Source of the DNA: Prorocentrum cordatum
Taxonomy: Eukaryota > Sar > Dinophyceae > Prorocentrales > Prorocentraceae
NCBI GenBank assembly: GCA_963575745.1
Contig: CAUYUJ010022504.1
Location: forward strand, 266,001 to 330,000
Length of the DNA: 64,000 bases
Direction: 5' to 3'
The notes beneath the pieces were generated by a model. That model was not told the DNA's origin and did no database searches. It worked only from the letters and a program-made list of their open reading frames with translations. Numbering within the stretch: position 1 is the stretch's first letter; each line of letters opens with the position of its first letter. Shown in pieces: positions 1 to 11,939 of this stretch. A program made the translations under genes and the position numbers.

Positions 1-110
1 AAACATACCTCCCAAAAGCTAAAAAATATAAGAACATCGTCACCAGACTATATTTTTTCGACCATCTTTGAATATTCCTCCTGTAGAGGGGCACGCCCGA
101 CTGAAGGGCA
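1..110. mobile_element. Right part of a family A TIR element, cut by the window edge
   Basis: Ends CTCCTGTAGAGGGGCACGCC followed by CGACTGAAG, the family A right terminus; the A/T-rich interior also matches. Confidence 0.7.
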
Positions 111-446
111 GGAGGCCTATAGCACCCTCCGAAAAGGACCTAGCACCTTAAGGCCCAACATGTGGTTCAGAAAATGCGAAGAAACACGGCGTTCGAAGAT
201 TTACCAAACGTCGAACGCGAAGCCCTACGATAGTACAAATCGGTTTTGGCCTGTGCTATCTCAAGGCGACCGAGTATAGCGATCCCCGAAAAAGGACCGG
301 GAGGAGAGGCGCCGGAGAGGCCGCTGCGCGCAGCGAGGCGCTCGCGCGCGCCTGTGGGGGGCAGCGGGCGCCCGGCGCCGGCCGCGCAGCATGCAGCTCT
401 CGCCCGCATGCCCCCCCCCCCCCGCCCCCGTGGCAAGGCGGGAGGG

Positions 447-603
447 GCCCTGGGACACACAAATAGATGGGCACGAATCACAGGATTCCCAATATGTCTT
501 CCCATGTTCTCTGGGCTTTCGTCTTCGCCCCCCCTTCCCATATATTGTCCCACACTTTCTGGGGGATCGACGATGGATTGTGTCTGTGTGTTTGTTCCCC
601 CCA
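447..603 (+). repeat. Dispersed ~155-bp repeat, family C (5 copies)
   Basis: Starts GGGACACACAAATA and ends TTGTGTCTGTGTGTTT. Other copies: 5,048-5,190 (+), 20,170-20,318 (-), 34,468-34,620 (+), 49,550-49,680 (+). Shared core TTTTCTGGG-TTTCGTCTTC-CCCC and GGGGATCGACGAT. The ends are weakly inverted (ACACA/TGTGT). Confidence 0.75.
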
Positions 604-651
604 GGCAAGGTCCGCAGCACGCTGGCGGGGGGCTGCCAACGACGGCGTGTC

Positions 652-1265
652 TTGAGCATTAAGGGCCGACCGTCCTGGCATGCCTGTGGGCCTACCACGA
701 AGTGTTCTTCGAACCCAAAAATGTTCCAATAACAAGAAACAATGTTCTCAGAACATGAGCCCGATGCGTGAAAACACGACAGTCTCAGCCAGAAATGTTC
801 TAAGAGCATCTCGTGCAGACCATAAAAGGTTCTTAGAACATTCTTTGGTGGGCCTATAGGCACGGCAGGACGCTTCGCCACTGCTTGAGTGTCGCTGACA
901 CTCTTCTTCCCCCTCGCCACCGCTCGGAGGTCCATTCCCTGTGCATGTGTCGGTTTCGTGCGTGCTTTTCCCCAAGCAGTGCTTGCACTGACGGGTCCTG
1001 GCGGAAATTGACGGATTTGGCGAAAGATTCCCGCCGATCTTGGTGGCCGGCTGGGTTCCGGGTTCCCGGTTCCGGGTTCCCGGGTTCCTGGTTATCGGTT
1101 CTGGGCCGATTTCGGTGGGCTCCCGGTTCCTGGGTTCCCGGTCGATCTCCTTATCGATCAAACCATCCACTGATTGGGATTTTCTCTGGTGTAATTGTTT
1201 CGCAGGGTGACCCAAAATGCCCCTCGATGGTCCTTGCCGAGGTAAGGCATGCCCGAGCGATGCCA
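652..1265. repeat. Composite dispersed repeat: 250-bp block plus disrupted family D element
   Basis: 652-900 resembles 5,690-5,940 (shared AATGTTCT motifs, CATCTCGTG, CGCCACTGCTTG). It is followed by a family D element whose ends lie near 917 and 1,258, split by a ~230-bp insert (973-1,200) that recurs at 61,893-62,105 (GGTTCCCGG-rich, ACCATCCACTG). Confidence 0.65.
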
Positions 1266-1492
1266 AGCCCCTCCCGACCCATCCTCGCGGCATTCACCGC
1301 GGCCCGCTGGCTGGCCTTGGCGATCTTCTCCTTCACCTCCGCCGCAGCCATCTCTGCCTCCAGGAGATGGAAATAGGCGAACCAAAAGTGGCATAAACAT
1401 AAAAACTCGGAGGTCCGCGCGGATTTCTCGGATCGGCGCTGGGCCCAACCGGCGGCGCCTCCGGCGCCGCCCCTGGCGCGCTCCGCGCGCAA

Positions 1493-1822
1493 CTCCTCCT
1501 CCTCCTCCTCCTCCTCCTCCCTCCTCCTCCTCCTCCTCTCCTCCTTCCTCCTCACTCCGCCTCCTCCTCCTCCTCCTCTCCTCCTCCTCCCACCCCTCCT
1601 CCTCCTCCTCCTCCTCCTCCTCCTCCTCCTCCTCCTCCTCCTCCTCCTCACTCCTCACTCCTCACTCTCCTCCTCATCCTCACTCCTCACTCCTCCACTC
1701 CTCCTCCTCCTCTCTCCTCCTCCTCCTCCCTCCTCCTCCTCTCCTCCTCCTCCTCCTCCCTCCTCCTCCTGGTCCTCCTCCTCCTCCTCCTCCTCCTCCT
1801 CCTCCTCCTCCTCCTTCCCCAC
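1493..1822. repeat. (CTC)n tract
   Basis: Starts at the broken edge of a foldback arm (1,385-1,490). Similar pyrimidine tracts: 3,190-3,312, 6,248-6,413, 8,967-9,058, 10,337-10,405, 34,025-34,160, 37,792-37,838, 59,640-59,700. Confidence 0.95.
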
Positions 1823-2148
1823 TGACTGGGGCCGCGGGTGAGGGCAACTGGGGCACCCAGTGACGGACCGCGCGACGAGGTCTCTGCGGACTCTGAGGCC
1901 ACCGCGCGGCCCATGAGTCGCCACACCTCTCCGGGACCCCTGGCGGGCGCGCGAGGCCTGCGGAGCATGCGCGCAGGGCGAGGTCGGCGGCGCCGACCCG
2001 AGAAGTCCGCGCGGACCTCGGAGGGGTAGCGTGCGCGCCGCTGCTTTGGCGCCTCGAGCCTCGGCCCGCGACCTGCCGGAGATCTCCACGCACATCGTCT
2101 CGCCTGCGGGGCGGGGGCTGCGCGGTTTCCCCCGGGGCCGTAGGCGAC

Positions 2149-2680
2149 CCGAGGAGGAGGAGGAGGAGGAGGAGGAGGAGGAGGAGGGGGAGGAGGAGGA
2201 GGAGGAGGAGGAGGAGGAGGGAGGGAGAGGATGAGGAGGAGGAGGAGGAGAGGAGGAGGAGGAGGAGGAGGAGAAGGAGGAGGAGGAGGAGGAGGGGGAG
2301 GAGGGGGAGGAGGAGGAGGAGGAGGGGAGGAGGGGAGGAGGAGGAGGAGGAGGAGGAGGAGGAGGGGGAGGAGGAGGAGGAGAGGAGGAGGAGGAGGAGG
2401 AGGAGGAGGGGAGGAGGAGGAGAGGAGGAGGAGGGGAGAGGACAGGAGGAGGAGGGGGAGGAGGGGGAGAGGGAGGAGGGAGGAGGAGAGGAGGAGGAGG
2501 AGGAGGAGGAGGAGGAAGGAAGGAGGGAGGGAGGGAGGGAGGGAGGGAGGGAGGGAGGGAGGGAGGGGAGGAGGGAGGAGGGAGGGCGGAAGGAGGAGGA
2601 GGAGGAGGAGGAGGAGGAGGAGGAGGAGGAGGGAGGAGGAGGAGGAGGAGGAGGAGAGGAGGAGGAGGAGGAGGAGGACT
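2149..2680. repeat. (GGA)n tract
   Basis: 530 bp of almost pure GGA with a (GGGA)n core at 2,521-2,570. Similar purine tracts: 13,290-13,385, 20,477-20,600, 24,750-24,830, 34,200-34,345, 40,918-41,050, 43,698-43,745. Confidence 0.95.
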
Positions 2681-2689
2681 TCCGCTGGG

Positions 2690-4499
2690 ACCCCTTCAGT
2701 GCAAGCACCGCTTGGGGAAACATCCCGAGGCCCGCGCGGACTTCCCAGAGCTCGGCGCTGGACCTGGACCTCCCGTACATGGACATTAGATTCGAACCCT
2801 GTGGCCCAAGATGCCCCCCAGACCCCCCGAAATTACTATTGATGCCGTGGCGACGGGGGGGGGGCGTGAGTGGACAGAACTATTCGAACCCCAAAACACC
2901 GCCTTTACTGAGATCAACATTGATGTCGGGGGCGCGGGGGTGATTTAGAATCTCTCTCGGATGTGTAAGGGTTCGAATATATTGTCCATCTACCCCCCCG
3001 GGCGCGGGGCCCCCCGGCCCCCCCGCCGGTGCTCCGTCCCGCGCGCGCCCTGTCTCCGAGGCTGCCCGGGCTCGACGGCCGGGAGCGACGGCCCTCTGGG
3101 TGCTCGCCGCCTCCTCCGCCGCTTGCCTCGTCCTTCCTCTTGCTCGCAGCTTTTCCTCCCCCTCCTCCTACTCGCAGCTTTTCCTCCCCCTCCTCCTACT
3201 CCCTCCTCCTCCTCCTCCTCCTCCTCCTCCTCCTCCTCCTCCTCCTCCTCGTCCTCCTCCTCCTCGTCCTCCTCCTCCTCCTCCTCCTCCTCCTCCTCCT
3301 CCTCCTCCTTCCTTACCCTCCTCCCCCTTCCTCCCCCAGGTTTGTTTTTGTTCTGGCGCCTTTTTTGTAACTGGGGGGGTCCGGTTTAGTAGGGCTCTTT
3401 CTTTGGATTTGAGCTTAGGTGGTCCGGTTTATTAAGGCGCCCCGCCGAAGAGGGGGTCCGGAATAGTAGGTCGCATTTGAAGGGGGGTCAGGCTTTTCAG
3501 GGGGTCGGTCGATGAACCAGGGACTTGAAATACGTCCTCCTCCCCTCTCCTCCGCCATCCTCGCCCGCATGGGGCCCAAAAGGCCTTCCGAAGGCTCACA
3601 CCGGCTGCGGCGCAAAAAACAAAAAACAAAAAAGGCGGCACGCCGATCGAACGCCGATCTCAGAAAGTCTGGGTATGAGTAAGTCTGAGTGTGAGTCAGT
3701 CTGTCTATGACTAAGTCTGGGTATGAGGAGGAGAAGGGGAGGAGAGAGGGAGAAGAAGGAGGAGAAGTCGGCGGCGCCCAAGCAGTAACACGAACCCCAT
3801 CTTAGGATATAGGGGAAAAGTAGGCGGCACGCCGATCGGACGCCGATGTCCGAGAGCCGTGCCCCAGGCTCGTCCTCCTATACAGCACGGGGGACGTGCC
3901 GCGGGCCCCGAGGGAGGCGGGGCCACTGAGCCCCCAGGCCTGCCCCCGGGGGCCGCTCGCGCGCTGCTGCGTCGTCGTGCCCGACGGTCCTGCAGGACCC
4001 GTCGCCTGAGGGCCCCGCCAAAAAGGCCCGAGGGCGGCGGCCACAAAAAAGCCTCGGGGCACGCGGCCCCCCTGGAGGCCGGCGGCGAACACCTCGGGGC
4101 ACGGCAAGGCCTCCTCCGAGCCTCCTCCTGCTGCTGCTGCTGCTGCTCCTGCTCCTGCTCCTCCTCCTCCTCCTCCTGCTCCTTCTGAGGCTGCTGCTCT
4201 CGATGTGATTGCTTGTTTGGGGGGCCCTTGGTGCTCTCCCCGCTCCCTCGGAGGCAGGGCACCCCGCCTGGGGCGATCCTTCTTCGACGCTCGGGGGGAG
4301 CGAAGGGGGGGATACGGGCCTCGGAAGCAGTTAGCGCGAACACTCGTATGCCACACTTGTTTGTCAACGTCCCCCGCCCCCCCCCCCAATGAGCCATGTT
4401 GGCGGTGGGCTGGATGAGCTGCACTCCGACCGTAATCTTCCCCGCGGGTGCCACTTCTGACTTTCGGGGGGCGGGGGAATGTTCACTGACTGTTTCGCT
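2690..4499. other. No gene seen
   Basis: Apart from a CTC tract (3,190-3,312) and a CTG/CTC tract (4,125-4,190), this is GC-rich sequence with short purine runs. Open frames are Pro/Arg/Gly rich and lack splice-consistent structure. Confidence 0.5.
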
Positions 4500-4975
4500 C
4501 TGCCGTAGCAAAGGGTAGGGTAGATAATCAGCTCGCGTAGCTGATTTCCCCGGCGCCTCCCAGCGCCCGGAGGCGCCCATGTATCGAGGAATGGACCTGG
4601 CGGCGGGGCCGAAGCCAGCTGCACGCAGCAGATTTCGTACCCCCCCCCAATTTCCTTATCCCCCCCTTTCGTTCGGCCCGAGACACCGACCCGTCCTCTT
4701 CCCAGCATGACGGCAGTGGGTCCTGCAGGCACGGGGTCCTGGAAACTGCTCGCTGGTTCTCTGCCCCCTTGAGCTTTCGCACCACGGGCCCCAAGGGCAG
4801 TCGGAAACGCTTCGGGATGAAGCGCTGGTCCTGGGACCCCCCCTAGGTCTATGGGGAAACCAACACTTACCGATACCGATGCTCCCTGGGCCTCTCCTGG
4901 GGCGAGCCCCGACCAGGATCTCGAAGCGAACCCAGCCATGGCGACGAGGGCCTCCAGGCCACAAAAAGCTGCAGG
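4500..4975. repeat. Dispersed repeats (families J and G)
   Basis: 4,500-4,680 matches 33,020-33,195 (AGCTGCACGCAGCAGATTTC and a GGCGCC-centred palindrome). 4,855-4,975 matches 12,245-12,400, 61,135-61,260 and 62,225-62,340 (GACCAGGAT.TCGA, GTGGCGACGAGGG). Confidence 0.65.
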
Positions 4976-5047
4976 CGACGCAAGGGCAGCCGTATCGGCA
5001 CCGCTTCCCCCTCCGAGTCCAGGACACCTTTCGCATAGCGACTCTGC

Positions 5048-5190
5048 CCCAGGACACACAAATAAATACACACAAATAAAAACATTCCCCATATTTTCCA
5101 TATTTTCTGGGTTTCTGTCTTCCCCCCCACTTCCCATATTTTCATATATTTTCTTGGGAATCGACAATTAATTGTGTCTGTGTGTTTTTT
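5048..5190 (+). repeat. Family C dispersed repeat
   Basis: Same core as 447-603 (CCCCACTTCCCATATTTTC, TTGTGTCTGTGTG). Confidence 0.75.
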
Positions 5191-5210
5191 TTCCCTTCTG
5201 ACTCTTCCCC

Positions 5211-5363
5211 CTACTCCACACTATCCGTCTGCGTCCGCTGGTCGCCGTCCACGTCCGAAATCTTGACATCCACCCCGTACCTTGATGTCAACCCGTGGAC
5301 GGTGCCGGTGCACTTCTCGGCGGGCAGCTTCGGGATCCGCGGCCCCCGGCGCGGGGGATGACC
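5211..5363 (-). CDS. Possible 3'-terminal exon, unknown gene
   Basis: Acceptor TTCTCAG|GGT, then 50 codons ending in TAG at 5,213-5,211. Contains PKLPAEKCTGTVHGLTSRYG and VDVKISDVDGDQRTQ. It obeys the AG|G rule and uses GC-rich third positions. No domain recognised; it might be the end of the zinc-finger gene upstream on the same strand. Confidence 0.3.
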   Translation of the reverse strand, partial: GHPPRRGPRIPKLPAEKCTGTVHGLTSRYGVDVKISDVDGDQRTQTDSVE

Positions 5364-5689
5364 CTGAGAACCCCTGACCGCCAACAATAGCATGACACTT
5401 TCAGCCGCGGCGATTTTTCCGGGGCTTCCGCATCCGAAGGCCCGTGCTCGGGCCAAGATCGGGGGCGCGCAAACATGGATTAGCGATCCATGGATTTAGC
5501 GCGCGGTCGCCTATAATCCATGGTTCGGGGGAGGTGCTCTCCCCTGAAATGCGGCCGGTGCCGCCTCGCTCGGCGGCGGAACGCTGCGGTTCCCTACGGA
5601 AGCGGGGCCCGTCGCTGATCCACGCCCCCTTTGATCCATGCCTGCGATCGCCTGACAAGAGGGACGTCAAACATTGATCCAGGACAACA

Positions 5690-5940
5690 GACTTGAGCAG
5701 GGACCGACCGTCCCGGCATGCCCATAATTAGTCCTACCACGAAATGTCCTTAGAACCCCAAAATGTTCTAATAACCAAAACAATGTTCTTGGAACACCAA
5801 CCCGATGTGCTAAAACAAGACAGACTCCGCCAGAAATGCCCCAAGAACATCTCGTGGAAGCCACAAAAGATCCTTAGAACAATGCTTGGCAGGGCTACAG
5901 GCGAGCCGGGACGCTCCGCCACTGCTTGCCAGACTGTCCC
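5690..5940. repeat. Dispersed 250-bp block, second copy
   Basis: Matches 652-900; both copies stand immediately upstream of a family D TIR element, so the pair may move or be copied together. Confidence 0.65.
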
Positions 5941-6020
5941 CAAGGAAGAAGCCGGCGGAGGGCTGCGAGGACACCTCGTCGGACGCCCGCGCCCCGGCGC
6001 CCCCCCCCCCCGCACCTCGC

Positions 6021-6141
6021 CATCGCTCGGACGTCCATTCTCTGTGTTTTTTTCGGCCTCGTGCGTGGTTTTTTCGCCAATTGATCAAGGATGCTCCTGG
6101 AGGGTCCTCGCCGAGAAAAAAATGCCCACGTCCGAGCGATG
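6021..6141. mobile_element. 120-bp MITE-like element, family D
   Basis: TIR CATCGCTCGGACGT at the left, its complement at the right. The interior resembles copies at 23,208 and 60,987 (TTTTTCGCCAA, GGATGCTCC). Directly preceded by the dispersed block at 5,690-5,940. Confidence 0.78.
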
Positions 6142-6371
6142 CCAGGGCACTACTCTCACCGGGCAGGGCCCGCCCGCCCGGGACGTGGGCCCCATATATT
6201 GGGCCCTCGCGGGTCGATGCGCCGAAGAGTGCCAGGGACGGATTGGGGGGGGCCTCCTCCTCCTCCTCCTCCTCCTCCTCCTCCTCCTCCTCCTCCTTCT
6301 CGTCCTCCTCCTCCTCCTCCTCCTCCTCCTTCTTCTCCTCCTTCTCGTCGTCCTCCTCCTCCTCCTCCTCC

Positions 6372-6404
<33 letters not shown>

Positions 6405-7566
6405 TCCCTCCCTCCTTACTTCGGCCTCCGAGGCACGAGCGCTCACCCTCCCGGCACGAGCCTCGGAGCGCGGCTGCTCAAGATTGCCGGCCTCGAGCGT
6501 AGCCCTATCCCTAAGATTGGCACGCCAAAAGGCGAGGACAATCTTAGGGATCCGCCCCGCCCTCAGAAGACAAGGGAATCCCTGATATTGGCATCGTGAT
6601 GAGGAGGTGCCCAGCACAGGCATAGGGATATGTTCCAGGCTGGTAACACGATGTTGTATCGGGGATCTTCTGACCCAGGTCAATCCAGACCCGGGTCAGC
6701 AGGAAACCCAAAGACCGCAGTGCAGGAAAAAAAACTGCAGCGCAGGTCTTCGTAAACCCGGGTCGGCCAATATGCGCGGCCGCCTCGCGGCCACGAGCGG
6801 CTCGCTAACCCGCGTCAGCCAGAGGGGGTCTCCGCAGGATCCTGCAGGATCTGGTGCCCTGGCTGACCCCCATTTGCATTGACCCCCGTCTCTTGAGCCC
6901 CGATTGTATTCTGCTCGCGACACCAGCCGCCGGGGATCTCGACGCAGACTTCGGGGGGCAACGTTTCGACGGCCCCGGGGGCCAGAAGCGGTAGCCGGAG
7001 GCCGAAAAAGGCACATGACACTAGTCCTCGCGACTTCCTGCGACGCCCAAATCGTGAGGGAGGACAAGGAAAATTAATTCCGTTTTCTCTTCCCCGCGGG
7101 CCAGACCTCAGAGAGGCACAGCCCAATCGTGAGGGAGGACACGGAGGATTCATTCCGTTTTCTCTTCCCCGCGGGCCAGACCTCAGAGAGGCACAGGTGA
7201 CGAACACAGGGGAAGCCTTGCTCTCCGTGGTCAGGTTCCTCCGCCTCTGAAGCCAGGTCTGGAGGAGGCCGCTTCGGCACAAAGGGGCGGGAGAAGAGGC
7301 AAGCGCAACACGGTGGGAGGGAGGCAAGGAGGAGGAGGAGGAGGAGGAGGAGGAGGAGGAATAGGAGAAGGAGGTAGAGCATGCCCACAGGGAGTCTGTG
7401 AGATGGCAAACACGGCAAATCTGCACCTCGTGCCGAGGGATTGGCCGAGGGGTGACTGCAAGCGGAGCCACCGAGAAGACCAGGAAAAGGAAGAGAAAGT
7501 AGAGCATGTAGCCGAGGAACACGAAGGGCGAATCAATTAGGAAAATGTCAGCGCTTTCCTACTCAA

Positions 7567-8638
7567 TTATAGGCCAGGTTCAGGGATAGGCAAGACAAGG
7601 CCCTGAAAGGAAGCCGCCATCAGCTGTCCCTGAATCTGCCCCGCTAGGTCGTCGAATCTTCCATGATTAATCGGGCGAGCAGTCGGCGAGATCCTCGCGG
7701 GGCCGCTCGAATCAGCCACGGTGCTGTCCGCGCGCACATGGGCCTCCCGCTCCGCAGACGGCCGGGGAATGCGGCCATCAGGGCGACTGGAAGCGCAATG
7801 TCGCCTGAAGCACCTCTGCTCATACCGGCACAATCGGGACTGGGGAGAGGCAGGCGGCGGTGGCGGTGCAGTCTCCGACTCACCGGGGCGAAGCGCTCCC
7901 ACAACGCCAGGAGAGCGGCCACGAGCAGGTTGAGACGAAAGAGCCTGCGATGGCGGTGCAGCCGATTCGTTTCTGGAGATCCTATCCTTCAACTCCTCAG
8001 TACGCCCCTCCAATAACGAGTGCTTGCTAGCAGCAAGCTCTTGTAATGCTGTCAATATGGGGCAGAGTACAATTGGTCATCACCTCTGGAAGCTGAGCAA
8101 GTTTGTAGATGGAAATTGAAGGACGAACATTTTTGTTCAGCATAGTCGGCAACCGAGAAGAAACGATTTTCTCAACGGAATCAACTAGAGCGTCGAACAT
8201 TTCGCGAACAGCTTGGTGTACAGATTCCCGTGCACGCTGGCCCACTTCCAAGATCTGGGCATTCGTGTACACTTTAGCCGAGTCGAGCTGCTTCTCGCCA
8301 AAGGTACATGCGTCTTCCGAGGAGGGAGCCGAGGAAGCTGCGGATGCCTCCGAATCCGAAGGAGGAACAGAGGATGCAGATGACCCATCCGCCTTCTCCA
8401 CAGTACCCTTGAGCAACGCAATCGTGGATGTGCTGTAGGACGCCAACTGCCCGTCATTTACACGGCTTGAGAAGTCGCATCGCACGACCAGCAGCAGCAA
8501 AAAGGATACGACTGGCGTCATCCGTACTCGCATACCCGCCAACCCGATAGTGAACAGCTCCCACGCAGAAATCAGACATAACATCAAACCAAAACGCACC
8601 ATGCCAAAGCTCGCTTGAGCCGCAAATCCACCCAACAA
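7567..8638 (-). pseudogene. Hypothetical protein gene with one frameshift
   Basis: Upstream frame 8,638-8,027 and downstream frame 8,055-7,567 join if one frame slip is allowed near 8,040, where TNCTLPHI runs into LTALQELAASKHSLLEGRTE. The upstream part begins with a hydrophobic stretch and a Ser/Asp/Glu-rich linker. A helical region follows (ARESVHQAVREMFDALVDSV, VEKIVSSRLP), then a coiled-coil and a Pro-rich tail ending LVLPIPEPGL. The middle is clearly less GC-rich than the KEA exons, so it may have another origin. No family recognised; it could be a retroelement gag-like protein, a decaying gene, or an intact gene with an assembly error. Confidence 0.42.
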
Positions 8639-9058
8639 AAAAACGTCTTGAGCCGCAATGGCGACGGAGGAGGAAGAAGAGGGATAGGAGGGGGAAGGAG
8701 CTGGAGGAGGCCGACGAAGACGGGCAGGACAGGGAAGATGTGGATAAGGATGGACGAAGAGGAAAGAAGCTAACGAGACTCAAAAAGAAGAGGCGGCCAA
8801 CTCATGGTCGTGCCCCTTCCGTCACCTGCACAGAGAGGCATGCCGATCCATCCCCTGGTGGAGGCGGTGCGTCGTTAAGGCTTACTGAACGGTCATGATG
8901 AACGTGCAGCCGCCCTGGGGACGGACAGTGCAGGTCATGAAGGACAGGGTAACATAATGGCGGATCCTCCTCCTCCTCCTCCTCCGCCTCCTCCTCCTCC
9001 GCCTCCTCCTCCTCCTTCTCCTCCCCCTCCCCCTCCTCCCCCTCCCCCCCCTCCTGCC

Positions 9059-9158
9059 NNNNNNNNNNNNNNNNNNNNNNNNNNNNNNNNNNNNNNNNNN
9101 NNNNNNNNNNNNNNNNNNNNNNNNNNNNNNNNNNNNNNNNNNNNNNNNNNNNNNNNNN
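9059..9158. other. Assembly gap (100 N)
   Basis: Exactly 100 unknown bases following a CTC tract; the size is probably a placeholder. Confidence 0.99.
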
Positions 9159-9660
9159 GCATAGCGTATCCGGGCGGGAATCGTGGAAAAAAAACTCGGG
9201 ACGTTGACAATTGGGGCTTTGTGTCTGGGACGTGATTCGCGTGGTGGGCCAGAAGCGGTAGCGCGACACGCGAACCCAAAGTTCCCGACTGTATGCAGAG
9301 GCTTCGACATTTGACTCGTGGTTTGTGTATTGTTGCATGTTAAGTATGCGTACGTTTTTTTGTGTTCTGCGGTGTGTGTGTGTGAGTGAGTGAGTGAGTG
9401 AGTGAGCTTGTGAGTGAATGAGTGTGCGTGTGTGTTCTGAGGGGGTGACGCCTTCACACACCAACAAATTACACTAGAGCCTCCTCTTGCCTCTTGCCTG
9501 TTGCCTGGATGCGGCGGAAGAGTTCAATGCGGCGAGGGCCTCGGAGGAAGACAAAGAGAAAGTCTGGGGCCAGCTCCATCAAGTGCGACTTCTGTCGCCA
9601 CCAACGAGGGTTCCAGCACCCCGCCAGCGACCCGACAGGAGCTGACCTCGGCGCTCCCGC

Positions 9661-10280
9661 TTACCCAGGCCAAGCCTGGAGATGGGGGGTGAGCTTTTCC
9701 GCAGAAAGGCGGGCTGAGATTCGCTTGCCGTGGGCGGCGGAGAGGCCTTGGATGCACTGCCGTCCGAGCTTCTGGAGCTCCCCCGCTGAGGGGACCCCCG
9801 TTCCACCACAGACCTGGCGCCAGAACGCCCCGCGGAAAGAGTCGACACGGTGAGACCCAGGGATTTCGGACGGGACCCCACGACAGTCCGGCTGGAGAAG
9901 GCCAGACGGTCCCCTCCATCCTTGAAAAACCAGGCCTGGCACCACCACTTTCAGTCCATTCTGGACCTTCTCGACCTGGTGCTCAGTCTGCCGCAAACAT
10001 TAGTCAATTAAATCTTGCTTGGCCGCCTTCTGCTTCGAGGCCTTATCGTTAGCCTCCTCCTGACGGTTGCCTCTGGGAGAGTCCCCATTCAGAGCCTCGG
10101 CCTGCTTAGCCAGTGCAAAAGAAACAACCAACAAATAATCTAGGACCTTAGAGGTCCTGCTGTCAATCTCGGCAACCTGCTGTCACTCTTCAAATGGGAT
10201 CTGGGCCACCTTGGCCCCCTCCTCAGCTCCCTTGTCAGCAACTCTGTTGACCTGCCAATGTGCTACGACATGCCCTCGGG
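9661..10280 (-). pseudogene. Retroelement RNase H C-terminal remnant with stop codons
   Basis: One frame reads DDVLARGHVVAHWQVNRVAD then KGAEEGAKVAQIPFEE, like the end of a LINE RNase H domain (W-x-x-N-x-x-AD-x-A-x-x-GA). It runs on through TSKVLDYLLVVSFALAKQAE to EHQVEKVQNGLKVVVPG. In-frame stops are TGA at 10,185-10,183 (probably from TGG) and TAA at 10,002-10,000. Both fit single transitions, so it is a decayed copy. The homology call is by pattern only. Confidence 0.45.
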
Positions 10281-10689
10281 CCAGGACATCGTCTGGCTCA
10301 AGAGGTTACCACTTATGGTGGACTCGAAGCGGTCTGTTCCTCCTCCTTCCCCTCCTCCTCCTCCTCCTCCCCCTCCTCCTCCTCCTCCTCCTCCTCCTCC
10401 TCCTCCACCTCTCTCTCCTCCGTCCTCCTCTTGCTTCTCGTGCGCCCCCTCGCCACCCCCTCTCTCCCACCCCTGCTCCTCCTGGCATGGCGGCGCGCGA
10501 CCTCCTTCGGCGACGGCGGCTGCTGCGGCTTCGCCTCCTGCGGCTGCGTCTTCTGCCGCTTCGGCTGCGCGCAAGAAGGAGCTCCAGGTGTGGACTTCCG
10601 GCGGACGCGGCTCTTCGCAGGGCTCGCCCCCGTCGCGGCGTAGACCTCAGGTCAAGCGGGCGGAGCTCGCACTGATCGCACGGCCCGGG

Positions 10690-11290
10690 CAAGGGGGAGT
10701 GTGAGAGCAGAGGAGCGGTGGAGGGAGCAAGGTGGAACCATGGCCCCCCTGTGCCCACCCAAGCGCCTGGGTGCAGAAGGAGCGAGAGAGGAACAGCAAT
10801 GGAAGGTCAAATCGGCACAAGAGGCCCCCAAGACGGCCCAAGAGACCTCCAAGACGACCCTACAAAACCACAACAGTGCCCCAAGACGGCCCAGACAGGC
10901 CCCCAAGACGGCCTCCGAAAGCGCTCGACCGGCCAAGAGATCCATGAGAGGGCCCAAGGGGCCCCACACAGGCCCCCAAGAGGCCCCTCGTAGGTCCCCA
11001 AAGCCTCCAGGAAGCCGGCAGGAGGCCCCGCGAGGGCCCCAGATTCATCCTCCTCCTCCGCGTTCTCCCGAGGGTTTCTATCACGGCTGGTAGAACACGT
11101 AGGCCAATATCTTGGCCAGAGATTGGTCAAACGTTTCGCAAGATGGGCGCGTCTACTACAAGGTAGGGGGCGGTGGTTCGCCGCAAGCGTCTTCGATCCT
11201 CCGCCCCCGTACCATTCGGCTGAGTGTTTGGCCCTTGCGGTCTCGGCCGATGCCGCCGACCACCAGGGGAAGGACGGATACTCGCATCCA
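10690..11290. repeat. CCAAGAGGCC array plus tail block
   Basis: 10,800-11,045 repeats CCCAAGACGGCCC/CCAAGAGGCCC. A ~170-bp tail (11,085-11,260, AATATCTTGGCCAGA) follows and recurs after the next array. Confidence 0.75.
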
Positions 11291-11329
11291 AGACGGTCAA
11301 CATGGCCTGGGATATCCTCCAATACTGCC

Positions 11330-11890
11330 TCACGACGCTTCCAAGGCGGCCAAGAAGGCCCCGAGCGAACCCGAGATGCTCTCCGATACGACCCACGGAG
11401 GGCCCGAAGAGGCCAAAACCATATGCTCATTCGATGTTTGAAGGATTGCAGTCTCGCCCCCTGCGGGCTCCCCACGGTCTAAGAGAGCCGCACGGGGCTC
11501 CAAGATGGCTCCCAGACGGCCCAAGAGGGCCCCAAGACTTGACAGCAAGAGGCCACAGGAGACCCCCAAGAGGCCCCCGAGAGGCCACCAGGAGGCTCCC
11601 AAGAGGCCCCATGAGGCACCACAGGGCCCCCAAGAGGTCTTCACCCTTGTCCTCCCACTGTTCCTCCTCTTGCCTCTTCCGCCCCTGAGCGTTCCCCTAG
11701 GGGTTGGCACAACGGCTGGGGAACGACGTAGTCCAATAGCTTGGCCAGACGTTGGTCCAACATTTGGCCAGATGGGCGGTTCCAAAGTGGTCGGGAGCGG
11801 CGGTGATCTGCCGCGGGCGACTTCGACAGAGGGGGCAGGGAGCCAGTGGCCCAACCTGTTTTACACCCAGACGGGACCGACCGCCCCAAG
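11330..11890. repeat. CCAAGAGGCC array plus tail block, second copy
   Basis: Same composite as 10,690-11,290; the tail is at 11,700-11,850 (AATAGCTTGGCCAGACG). Other arrays of the family: 22,550-23,010, 23,555-23,710 and 29,890-30,310. Confidence 0.75.
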
Positions 11891-11939
11891 GCCCCTTCGG
11901 TGGCAACTCATGGGAGCCTCCCATCCATCTTGTCAGCTC

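Noticed and set aside
1680-2786. 368-codon minus-strand Ser/Pro/Leu frame
   Set aside because: Translation of the GGA tract.
9494-9700. Plus-strand CxxC motif (SIKCDFCRHQRG) as a zinc finger
   Set aside because: No matching His/Cys partner and it lies antisense to the retroelement remnant.
10807-11633. Minus-strand GPLGGLLGASW proteins
   Set aside because: Translation of CCAAGAGGCC arrays; the same pattern occurs at 22.6 and 30.1 kb without conserved ends.
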